DNA of 64,000 bases from Rossellomorea aquimaris TF-12 (GTDB lineage Bacteria > Bacillota > Bacilli > Bacillales > Bacillaceae_B), in contig NZ_LQXM01000030.1 of NCBI RefSeq assembly GCF_001648555.1, positions 248,001-312,000 of the forward strand, in the 5' to 3' direction. Numbering within the stretch: the stretch's first letter is position 1; every line of letters starts with the position of its first letter. The notes beneath the pieces were generated by a model, which saw only the letters and a program-made list of their open reading frames with translations, was not told the DNA's origin and searched no databases. A program made the position numbers and the translations under genes. Below, piece by piece: positions 1-6,628 of this stretch.

Positions 1-486
1 GAACATTTGCTTCTCTATTTGATTCGGGCAAGTCTTGTAATAACGGAAGGAGGAATTACGTACATCTTGTGTCACAATGATTGCAGGCAACATTTCAGGA
101 CTTATATTCAAACTATGGGCCAGTGCAAATACAGAATAACTCCCATCTTCCATGTTTGGTGTCTTTTCAAAAGAAGAAACCATATCACGGATATCCTGAT
201 AAAATGGCTTCCTTCCAACCAGATTCAATGCACCTGGTGAATCGACCAAGCCAAAAAACACCAGGTGTTCTCCAGAGCTGTTGTGTAAATTGGCGAATTC
301 TTTAACAAAATACTCATGGAAGTCTTTATGCTCTAGAGGGTCATGTATTATAAAAGCATAGACACTGTAATCACTTAATGAGTCCAAAGCCAATTCCATT
401 TCTATGCTTTCTCGTCTCATAGGATTTTGTTCCATCCCGTCGGCTATATATTTGAGAACCGTAAAATCCGACAATGGTACCCCCAT
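1..486 (-). CDS. Hypothetical protein, 3' end cut off by the window edge
   Basis: An open frame reads leftwards from an ATG at 486-484 to the window edge without a stop (162 codons seen). It starts MGVPLSDFTVLKYIADGMEQ and continues as a soluble, mixed alpha/beta-like sequence with no membrane segment. The start lies 2 bases after the TGA (489-491) of the next gene upstream, so the two are almost surely translationally coupled. I do not recognise the family. Near the cut edge it reads RYYKTCPNQIEKQ. It could belong to an accessory or defence-type pair with its neighbour, but nothing in the sequence proves a role. Confidence 0.7.
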   Translation of the reverse strand, partial: MGVPLSDFTVLKYIADGMEQNPMRRESIEMELALDSLSDYSVYAFIIHDPLEHKDFHEYFVKEFANLHNSSGEHLVFFGLVDSPGALNLVGRKPFYQDIRDMVSSFEKTPNMEDGSYSVFALAHSLNISPEMLPAIIVTQDVRNSSFRYYKTCPNQIEKQMF

Positions 487-488
487 AA

Positions 489-1244
489 TCAATCCCCCTT
501 ATTAATGAAAATCTGACCTTCTTGTTCCTTTAAGAATGCCAAGTACCTTGTTTCCATCCAATCATAAAGTTCACCGAAATCTTTTCCTTTCAGGAGTTTT
601 CTGTTACTGTTACGATTATTCTTGAAAATGTGACGTTTCATTGTAGAAATAGTCTTTGAGTTTTCCAAGAAGAAATTCGCAAATTGGTATGTATCTTCTA
701 ATACATAATGAAGGTCCCATCTCAATTCTTTCTTGACTGCAACTAAATCCCAATCTGAAGAAAGTGAGGTTCTAAAATTCCATTCATAATTCAGTGTATC
801 ACTCTTAAAATTATTACAAAAAAGCACCTTGAACCAACATGCATTATATCGTCCAAAAAAAGAGACAAAGGGAGCCTTTCTACCATGGCCATCACAACTG
901 GAGATTGTAGTTATGCCAGCTGAACTTAAAGATTTTATAAACAAAGCCACCCCGGTTTCCAATGTTAAAGTTCGAACCTTTGGACCATGGATGGATTTTA
1001 TAAAATATTTCCAGCTCCGCCAACCACCATTTCCCCCTGCTTCATGATTTTGTGCTGGATACCAGATTAGCTTGTCTTTATTATACAATCCTTCATTTAT
1101 AAAAAATGTTCTACCTTCTAAATGAATCGGTAAATTCAATTTTTGAATAAGCCACCTAATATCATATAAATCTTCAGGATGATTTGCTGAAGTAAGAAGG
1201 ATTTTATTTTCTTCTTCCTTTACCAGAAAACCACGATATTCCAA
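489..1244 (-). CDS. Hypothetical protein, 251 aa, apparent TTG start
   Basis: Soluble protein of unknown family. Its most distinctive segment is SSCDGHGRKAPFVSFFGR in the middle, preceded by a helix GVALFIKSLSSAGI. The only in-frame start giving this length is a TTG with no good ribosome binding site. A strong GGAGG lies upstream and serves an ATG at 1264, but in another frame: that frame reads MIDLVKAWN and stops after 14 codons. One extra G at the TTGGAA would join it to this gene as MIDLVKAWEYRGFLV. So either TTG is used, or the gene carries a recent single-base frameshift (or a sequencing error). It is coupled to the gene downstream. Confidence 0.65.
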   Translation of the reverse strand: MEYRGFLVKEEENKILLTSANHPEDLYDIRWLIQKLNLPIHLEGRTFFINEGLYNKDKLIWYPAQNHEAGGNGGWRSWKYFIKSIHGPKVRTLTLETGVALFIKSLSSAGITTISSCDGHGRKAPFVSFFGRYNACWFKVLFCNNFKSDTLNYEWNFRTSLSSDWDLVAVKKELRWDLHYVLEDTYQFANFFLENSKTISTMKRHIFKNNRNSNRKLLKGKDFGELYDWMETRYLAFLKEQEGQIFINKGD

Positions 1245-1493
1245 GCCTTCACTAGATCAATCATATTTAGTTCTTCCTCCAAGGGTATAGATGAATGATT
1301 TGGTTATTTATGAATAATAGTCAGAAGTGATGAAATATAAAATTTTTAAAATTAAGAAAACTCTGCATTAATATTACCAAATAAGAGGTAAAAGAGCTAT
1401 AAGAGGCAAAATAATTTTTGATTTAATAATCCGCGTAATGATGACTAATCAATTGTAGGATAAAGCATTAATTGAATCAGAGGTAAACTAGTA

Positions 1494-1520
1494 TAAAAAA
1501 AGGTCCCTATAGAAGGAACA
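1494..1520 (-). terminator. Rho-independent terminator of the DUF951 gene
   Basis: On the minus strand GTTCC pairs with GGGAC across a 7-base loop and is followed by a run of seven T. It sits just past the stop of the gene at 1529-2092. The remaining bases between 1245 and 1493 are AT-rich and hold nothing else I can name. Confidence 0.5.
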
Positions 1521-1528
1521 TTCATAAT

Positions 1529-2092
1529 CTATTTAACGGATGGCCATTTAAAATCATTTTTATAAAATTGTTTTTTTAATCGGTTCAAGTCGTATTCCCA
1601 CTCTGTTATTGAATATTTAAACTTTGTAGCACCATTCACTTGACTCGTTCTGTTCCTTATATGGGAGGTTATTGTTTTGACTGTCTGTTCCAAACCTAAA
1701 TTAGGCAACGCATAATTTATTAGTACTCGCCACCTTTGATCCCGATTCAAACCAGTGATACGATATCCTATTTTTCGCAATTCAGACTCTGCATTGAATT
1801 CTATCTTGGATGTTTCCCGCCCATTTGTCTCCGATTTATTTGAAGTATCGTTATTTGAAATGCTACTTTCGGTTTGATTCTCATTATCTGAATAAACAGT
1901 TTGGGGTTCTACAACAACTGCTTTCACCTTTTTGATAAATTGATTTCTTGGCATTAAGACACTGTGCTCACACCCCTGGCACTTGATGCGTATATCTGCC
2001 CCTACTCTAATAATTTTCCAACTATTTGTTCCACAAGGATGAATTTTCTTCATTTTGACAATATCGTTAAGTCTAATTTCAATGTCTCTCAT
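1529..2092 (-). CDS. DUF951 domain protein with a C-terminal extension
   Basis: Residues 1-55 match the DUF951 (YyzM-like) domain: DIVKMKKIHPCGTNSWKIIR, then GADIRIKCQGCEHSV, with the Cys-Gly and CxxC cysteines typical of a small zinc-ribbon/OB-like fold. DUF951 proteins are usually only about 65 residues. Here a low-complexity Ser/Asn linker (about 65-95) leads into a second domain, about 100-187, rich in charged and aromatic residues (ELRKIGYRITGLNRDQRWRV; EWEYDLNRLKKQFYKNDF). I do not know a function for the second half; a nucleic-acid-associated role is only a guess. Start chosen for the GGAGA ribosome binding site upstream. Confidence 0.7.
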   Translation of the reverse strand: MRDIEIRLNDIVKMKKIHPCGTNSWKIIRVGADIRIKCQGCEHSVLMPRNQFIKKVKAVVVEPQTVYSDNENQTESSISNNDTSNKSETNGRETSKIEFNAESELRKIGYRITGLNRDQRWRVLINYALPNLGLEQTVKTITSHIRNRTSQVNGATKFKYSITEWEYDLNRLKKQFYKNDFKWPSVK

Positions 2093-2150
2093 TAGATTGT
2101 TTCTCCTACCTTCAAGTTAACAACTAAAATATATCCTGCCCTTGCTCTGT

Positions 2151-2474
2151 CTAGTCCTCTACATCAATCAAGAAAATCTTCTCCTCAAACCCCCCTCGTT
2201 TTTCTGCTTTCTTCCGGCGGATTTCTTCCACTTCCTCAAATGTTGTACCAAGAGATTTGGCAAATTCATGTACGATTTCCATCAGGTCTGCCAATTCTTC
2301 CAGAGCTTCTTCCCTTGTTTCTGCATCCCGGTACTCCTCTAGCTCTTCAAAACTTTTATTCTTCAACTCTGTTATGTATTCTTCATCAGATAGAATTCTT
2401 GTTGAGAGTTTCTTACCGCTAGATTCAATGATTTCCGGGATTCGGTCTCGTACTAGTTTTTTGTATGTAGGCAT
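2151..2474 (-). CDS. MazG-like nucleotide pyrophosphohydrolase (COG4997 type)
   Basis: A 107-residue all-helical protein starting MPTYKKLVRDRIPEIIESSG. The KLVRDRIP start, the acidic ExxE-like helix (EEALEELADLMEIVHEFA) and the C-terminal EEIRRKKAEKRGGF are hallmarks of the phosphoribosyl-ATP pyrophosphohydrolase-like/MazG family, which hydrolyses NTPs to NMP and PPi as housecleaning enzymes. The start at 2474 is preferred over an ATG 18 bases upstream because GGGAGG lies 8 bases before it. The substrate cannot be told from sequence. Confidence 0.85.
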   Translation of the reverse strand: MPTYKKLVRDRIPEIIESSGKKLSTRILSDEEYITELKNKSFEELEEYRDAETREEALEELADLMEIVHEFAKSLGTTFEEVEEIRRKKAEKRGGFEEKIFLIDVED

Positions 2475-2616
2475 AGGGAATTCCTCCCACATGTATTATA
2501 AAGTTATACTAATTTCCACCCTAATCTTACCAAATCAATGGGAAAAGAGCCACCTGCCTAGAGAGACTCTTTTCATATGTCAAATGATTCTTTGAAGGCT
2601 GTATTCAAATTGTACC

Positions 2617-2913
2617 TTACTCTTTCTTGATGGGAAGCCCCTGATCAATAAAATCAGTCCAGGTCGTCTGGCCGATTTTGAATAATCTTTTTCTTTTCGG
2701 TACGTTAAGGTCTTGCTCAGTCAGAAACAATTGGTAATAGTGATCGCTATTTTTCACAAAGAGTTCGTAATCCTTTAACTTCATGACGAACACTTCATAA
2801 TTTAGATCCCATTCATGAAGCTACCGCTCAATGATTCCTGATACATGCTTCAGGAAATCTCCCACATTCATTATGCGCATCATATAGCTTTTCACCCTTC
2901 CGTTTATATTCAT
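2617..2913 (-). pseudogene. Disrupted small gene, possible immunity protein of the Rhs toxin
   Basis: A 99-codon frame with a good ribosome binding site (CAGGAGGG) starts at 2913 and ends at TAA 2617-2619. It is broken by one in-frame TAG after residue 30 (IIER, stop, LHEWDLNYEVF). The rest is intact in frame (67 residues, ending GLPIKKE), so a single base change explains the damage. It lies directly downstream of an Rhs-type toxin remnant, where an immunity gene is expected, but the family is not one I recognise. Suppression or re-start at an internal ATG is possible but unlikely. Confidence 0.55.
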
Positions 2914-3110
2914 GGCATCCCTCCTGATTTAGAGCTTTTCCCGTCATTTTATTTACTTTCTGTTTTCCTACCTGATATCCAGTATAATTCTTCGTAGCTC
3001 TCTGTCCATCTTGAATAAACCTTGTATCAGGTATCCACATCGAGCGTTTACCAGGTCAGTGTGTTCGTTGGTGTACCCTGCAGAAAAGGATAACGCATTG
3101 AATGCCTTGC
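2914..3110 (-). pseudogene. Degraded C-terminal tail of an Rhs/YD-repeat (WapA-like) toxin
   Basis: Pieces of the Rhs core end are readable in different frames: AGYTNEHTDLVNAR in one, then MWIPDTRFIQDG in another. Together they resemble the conserved junction GYxxExTGLxxLRARWYxPxxGRFIxxD that precedes the variable toxin tip in YD-repeat proteins. The tip that follows reads ATKNYTGYQVGKQKVNKMTG. Frame changes and the absence of the large N-terminal part show that this is a relic. It is followed by the disrupted small gene at 2617-2913. Confidence 0.55.
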
Positions 3111-3158
3111 GACAAAGAGGTCTGCCCCCACGGGTAATCTGAAGTCTTAACGTGTTGA

Positions 3159-3170
3159 GGGTCAGACCCC
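3159..3170. repeat. GGGTCAGACCCC palindromic word
   Basis: Twelve-base near-palindrome; a second copy in the other orientation is at 3583-3594. Such words are typical of small dispersed REP-like elements in Firmicutes; no transposase is nearby. Confidence 0.6.
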
Positions 3171-3284
3171 ACTAACTAGGTTGATTCGTATACCATTATG
3201 TTTTGTCATTCCTTTTTCTAACAGTATGATTCTATTATTTAACTAAATTTGGTATTTTACAAGTGAATGTCAAATTTAAAACCA

Positions 3285-3331
3285 AAGGGACAGGTGCCGT
3301 GTCTATTTACAACCAGATGACCTGTCCCCTT
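3285..3331. repeat. Inverted pair of GGGACAGGT / ACCTGTCCC words
   Basis: AAGGGACAGGT is followed about 25 bases later by ACCTGTCCCCTT. The same word also bounds the element at 5102-5260, and a shorter form occurs at 6607. Confidence 0.6.
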
Positions 3332-3482
3332 GATTATTTCTATATATAAGCATTCACATCCTTAACCCCTTCCTTTACATTACCTTCAATTTCATTGCGA
3401 GCGCTTTATTATAAAACCGCTTAGATTTTTGTGTTGGTGTAATTTATTTGATTGTTTTGAAAGGTCGGTTTGTTGGTGAAAT

Positions 3483-3533
3483 AAAAAAAGTTTCATATAT
3501 CTCTGTTTTAGAGGGATATGAAACTTTTTTTAT
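3483..3533. terminator. Bidirectional terminator-like hairpin
   Basis: A run of A, then GTTTCATAT and TCTC, a short loop, GAG and ATATGAAAC, then a run of T. The stem is about 20 bp with A/T tails on both sides. It is not next to an intact gene; it may be left over from the decayed locus to its left. Confidence 0.5.
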
Positions 3534-3582
3534 GGAAAGGGCTGTTTTTTGAGATTAAGTCCTTAGCTCTGCCCAAAGTTCA

Positions 3583-3641
3583 GGGTCTGACCCCCTCGGC
3601 GTTAATGCGTTAGCCGACCGGGGGATCTGGCCCAGATTCCC
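3583..3641. repeat. GGGTCTGACCCC word followed by two GC-rich inverted repeats
   Basis: GGGTCTGACCCC at 3583-3594 runs into CCCCTCGGC...GCCGACCGGGG (3591-3623) and GGGGATCTGG C CCAGATTCCCC (3620-3641). The overlapping palindromes suggest a REP-like composite rather than a transcription signal. Confidence 0.5.
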
Positions 3642-3765
3642 CGTATACTTTTACCTATATGAAGCTGCCGAAGAGTTAGCATGAAATCGACCGACCGGGT
3701 TTTCCAGATCACGGGCTATCTCCAACGTATATAAGAGAGGATATTCGCATATGTATTGTAGAGCC

Positions 3766-3797
3766 GGCACCTGAAAAGGGTGTCAGTTCTTTTTTTT
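3766..3797 (+). terminator. Terminator-like hairpin with T run
   Basis: GGCACC and GGTGTC pair (one wobble) around a 7-base loop and are followed by eight T. It ends about 165 bases before the nuclease gene, so it would insulate that gene from upstream reading. Confidence 0.35.
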
Positions 3798-3961
3798 GCC
3801 TAAAGAACCCTTGCCGTATCACAGGGTATCGATTTCATATTATTCGACAAATTATTTGAAATGCGATTCTATTCAGATTTGTTAAAATTCAAAGAGGAAA
3901 TAAGAATTTGCGGTAAAATGAACAAAGTGATTTCGGTTATTCAGAAAGGGGTAGCAAAAAA

Positions 3962-4942
3962 ATGAATAAGAAAATAAACAGATTACTCTTGTTTTTAACA
4001 ACTGTGTTTATCGCTGGTTGTGCCAATGTAGAAGGTGCAACCCCTATAGATAAAGAAGCAGATCAGAAAGTAGAAGCCACGGAGAATACTGATGTAAAAG
4101 ATGAGAAGGAAGAAGCTGCTCCGGAGGTTGTGGATGAGCCTGAAGTAGAGGAAGCAGTCGCAGAAGAAAACTCAACCGAAACAAAAACAAATGATGAAGG
4201 GTTTCCAGGATTCGATCTCCTTGAAGTCGATGGTGGTGATTTGTCTGGGTATCGTCAACCGAACGTCGTCGTTGACATCGGTTTTGGGGACCGTGAGTAT
4301 TGGGCATTCACGAATGAATACGGTCAGCTAGTGCGCGTCATTGCAGACGAAATCATTTTACAAAATGACCGAACGGAACCGGTATTATCGTCTGGCAGAT
4401 ATTACTCTGATGAAGCAAAGGTTCCTGGCGTCGAAAGTGCTGTGTTAGATGAAGGGCATATCATTGCTGACTCTCTCGGCGGGGTATCGAATGCTTATAA
4501 TATCACCCCTCAAGACAGCACGCTTAACCGACACGGTGATCAAGCGTATATGGAAAAAAGTATCCGGGATGCAGGTGGAGTTACTAATTTTCAAGCCATT
4601 ATCACCTATCCAAATACGGAAACCCAGATCCCTTCAAGTTATCAGTATACCTATACATTAAGAGGGAACGTAATCGTTGATACATTCGACAATGTAAACC
4701 CTGATGAAGTAAATGAATCACTTGGTTTAACAGAAAGTAAGCCCTCGAGTTCAAAGAGCTCAAACACAAACTCAACGAATTCAAACACAGAAGGCGATAT
4801 CTCAAGCATTGATACGAACGGTAATGGACTGGTGACAATCAAAGAAGCAAAAGCAGCTGGCTTCAGCATGCCAATCACAAGCGATCACTGGTTATACCCT
4901 TATATGCGAGACAATGATGGAGACGGGATGGTCGGAGAATAG
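3962..4942 (+). CDS. Lipoprotein DNA/RNA non-specific endonuclease with excalibur-like tail
   Basis: Residues 1-20 are a lipoprotein signal peptide (IAGC, Cys20 lipidated), so the protein should be anchored outside the membrane. An acidic linker (about 25-80) follows. Residues about 100-250 form a DNA/RNA non-specific nuclease domain of the type found in secreted nucleases and polymorphic toxins: DEGHIIADSLGG with His166 as likely catalytic base, and NITPQDSTLNR as the metal-binding Asn region. A Ser/Asn linker leads to a C-terminal excalibur-like calcium module (DTNGNG ... YMRDNDGDGMVGE). The usual Cys of the excalibur DxDxDGxxCE end is Gly here. Likely role: extracellular DNA degradation or nutrient scavenging. 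Start supported by AGAAAGGGG upstream. Confidence 0.8.
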   Translation: MNKKINRLLLFLTTVFIAGCANVEGATPIDKEADQKVEATENTDVKDEKEEAAPEVVDEPEVEEAVAEENSTETKTNDEGFPGFDLLEVDGGDLSGYRQPNVVVDIGFGDREYWAFTNEYGQLVRVIADEIILQNDRTEPVLSSGRYYSDEAKVPGVESAVLDEGHIIADSLGGVSNAYNITPQDSTLNRHGDQAYMEKSIRDAGGVTNFQAIITYPNTETQIPSSYQYTYTLRGNVIVDTFDNVNPDEVNESLGLTESKPSSSKSSNTNSTNSNTEGDISSIDTNGNGLVTIKEAKAAGFSMPITSDHWLYPYMRDNDGDGMVGE

Positions 4943-4964
4943 AATACCGATACGAAACTATGAC

Positions 4965-4993
4965 AAAAAGCTTGGGACTCCCCTAGCTTTTTT
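4965..4993 (+). terminator. Terminator of the nuclease gene
   Basis: AAAAAGCT and AGCTTTTTT flank a 12-base loop, 22 bases after the nuclease stop codon. Confidence 0.75.
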
Positions 4994-5101
4994 CGTGGCC
5001 ATCATACATTGGCAGACTCCCGGATTTCTAATGCTTTAGCGTACCAGTGATTGCCCAAATCGAAGTGAAGGAAGTTATTATGTTAGCAAATAGAGAAAGC
5101 C

Positions 5102-5260
5102 AAAGGGACAGGTTACATGGCTCATTTAAGAGTAAAGTACCGGGAAGCACTGGGACGGTTCTGATGCTTCCTCTTAATGTAAAAAGAAACACGATAACCT
5201 TTAGCCACGGTTTTCCATCAAGAACCCCATTCCTTCTAACAAAACCACTTAACCTGTCCT
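5102..5260. repeat. Short element bounded by inverted GGGACAGGTTA words
   Basis: AAAGGGACAGGTTA at the left and TTAACCTGTCC at the right bound about 158 bases. Inside is a small inverted repeat, GGAAGCA...TGCTTCC. It lies in the 328-base space between the nuclease and kinase genes and looks like a non-autonomous REP/MITE-type relic. No plausible protein is encoded; nothing else is seen in 4994-5270. Confidence 0.5.
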
Positions 5261-5270
5261 CGTACCTCTC

Positions 5271-6512
5271 CTACACACCCCCAGGCAAATAAACCCTAAA
5301 CGTCGTCCCCTCCCCTCGCTCACTTTCCACCTGAATTTCCCCTTTCATCCGTTTAACAATCTGATAGCAGACCGTCAATCCAAGTCCCGTTCCTTTTTCC
5401 TTGGTCGAATAATAGGGTCTGCCGAGTACCTTGAGTTGTTCTGAAGACATGCCGGCTCCATTATCTTGAATCGTGATCATCATCCGGCCGTCATGATGAC
5501 GACTTGCTGAAGCCGTGATTTCTCCATTTTCTTTTATCGCTTCGATGGCATTTTTCAGAAGATTGAGCAGGACTTGTTTCACTTCTATCTTCATCCCTTT
5601 GACCATCAGGTCGTTTTCAAAGTTTTGGTTGATTTTTATGCTGTTCATGACAGCATAAGTAGACATGACATCAACGGATTCATGCATGGTGTCGGTCAAA
5701 CTGAACACCTCGTATTCCTCCGTCTGGGGCTTTGCAAGGGCAAGGTATTGATTGATGACACCTTGCGCGTGATCGAGTTCCTGTATGGATATGTCGATAA
5801 AGCTCTTTTGTTTCTCTGTTAAGGTTTCTCTCTGCAGGAGCTGCATAAACCCTCTTACAGTGGTCATGGGATTCCGGATTTCATGTGCCACAGAGGCTGC
5901 CAATTGACTGACGACATTGAACTTTTCAGCCTTCATGAGCTCTTTTTTGATTCTTATCTGTTCTAATCGATTTTCAATCAGATAAGCGGTCAGGATCAGC
6001 GTGATCCATATGATTAACGTGGAGCCTGCCACTAATGGGAGCTGTTTCAACTCATCTTTCTGGAGTAAATAAAGCGATCTTGTAATTGGTATGAACAGAT
6101 AAAAAACCGAAAGCAGGAGCATTTTGTTCTTCCAGTTTAACCTTCCATACCATTTAGATAGAGGGATCAGCAACACAACGTAAATCGCATAATTCATGAG
6201 TAAAAAAAGCCATACATGGTCAGTAAACAAACCGATCACAAGCATGGTGAAGTACGTACCAACCCCCACCCTCTTCCCACCATAGAGAAAGGCAAGGATA
6301 ATGGGAATCACTTTGAAATCGTACACATATCCGCTTGAGTAAACTACGGGAAAGATCATGGTAAACACTAAAACTACAAGATTCATGAAAAAGAACTTAA
6401 GGGTAAACCTTTTTGTGCTACTGTCCGATTCATTTGTAACCATTTGAAAGAGAAGAATCGTAAACAGAATAAATACCACATGCAAAATTAAATGGTGGAC
6501 AGTCTCTAACAT
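5271..6512 (-). CDS. Membrane sensor histidine kinase (KinB-like, orphan)
   Basis: Residues 1-180 hold about six membrane segments resembling the 5TM sensor region (YGGKRVGVGTYFTMLVIG) of LytS/KinB-type kinases. A HisKA domain follows with the H box SVAHEIRNPMTTVRGF (His210 phosphorylated), then a HATPase_c domain with N box (LLNLLKNAIEAI), G1 (DNGAGM) and G2 (GTGLGL). There is no response regulator next to it, as with the sporulation phosphorelay kinases, so input into Spo0F is a fair inference but not shown. The start has a GGAGA site. Confidence 0.88.
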   Translation of the reverse strand: MLETVHHLILHVVFILFTILLFQMVTNESDSSTKRFTLKFFFMNLVVLVFTMIFPVVYSSGYVYDFKVIPIILAFLYGGKRVGVGTYFTMLVIGLFTDHVWLFLLMNYAIYVVLLIPLSKWYGRLNWKNKMLLLSVFYLFIPITRSLYLLQKDELKQLPLVAGSTLIIWITLILTAYLIENRLEQIRIKKELMKAEKFNVVSQLAASVAHEIRNPMTTVRGFMQLLQRETLTEKQKSFIDISIQELDHAQGVINQYLALAKPQTEEYEVFSLTDTMHESVDVMSTYAVMNSIKINQNFENDLMVKGMKIEVKQVLLNLLKNAIEAIKENGEITASASRHHDGRMMITIQDNGAGMSSEQLKVLGRPYYSTKEKGTGLGLTVCYQIVKRMKGEIQVESERGEGTTFRVYLPGGV

Positions 6513-6606
6513 ATAGGATCTCCTTTAAGTAGACAGAGTCTTTTCTATGTTCTTCGACATTCTTTCCGGAATTCCTTTCCATTTGTCACGAATATTCGAC
6601 AGAAAA

Positions 6607-6628
6607 AAGGGACAAGTCCCCTTGTCCC
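6607..6628. repeat. GGGACAA...TTGTCCC inverted repeat
   Basis: AAGGGACAAGTCCCCTTGTC forms a 7-bp stem with a 6-base loop and ends one base before the stop codon of the gene at 6629. It belongs to the GGGACA word family seen at 3285 and 5102 and may act as a weak transcript end. Confidence 0.5.

Larger units (their letters stand above)
3111..3961. other. Gene-free 850-base region with hairpins and short repeats
   Basis: No credible coding frame is present. It holds GGGTCAGACCCC-type words (3159, 3583), a GGGACAGGT inverted pair (3285-3331), a long terminator-like hairpin (3483-3533), two GC-rich inverted repeats around 3591-3641 and a T-tailed hairpin at 3766-3797. The promoter of the nuclease gene at 3962 must lie in the last 100 bases. 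Confidence 0.6.

Noticed and set aside
7..305. Plus-strand frames at the left end
   Set aside because: The minus strand is open over the whole stretch and is coupled to the next gene; the plus frames overlap each other and have no ribosome sites.
5047..5292. 81-residue frame in the nuclease-kinase space
   Set aside because: It runs through a REP-like element into the kinase end and has no credible start or domain.
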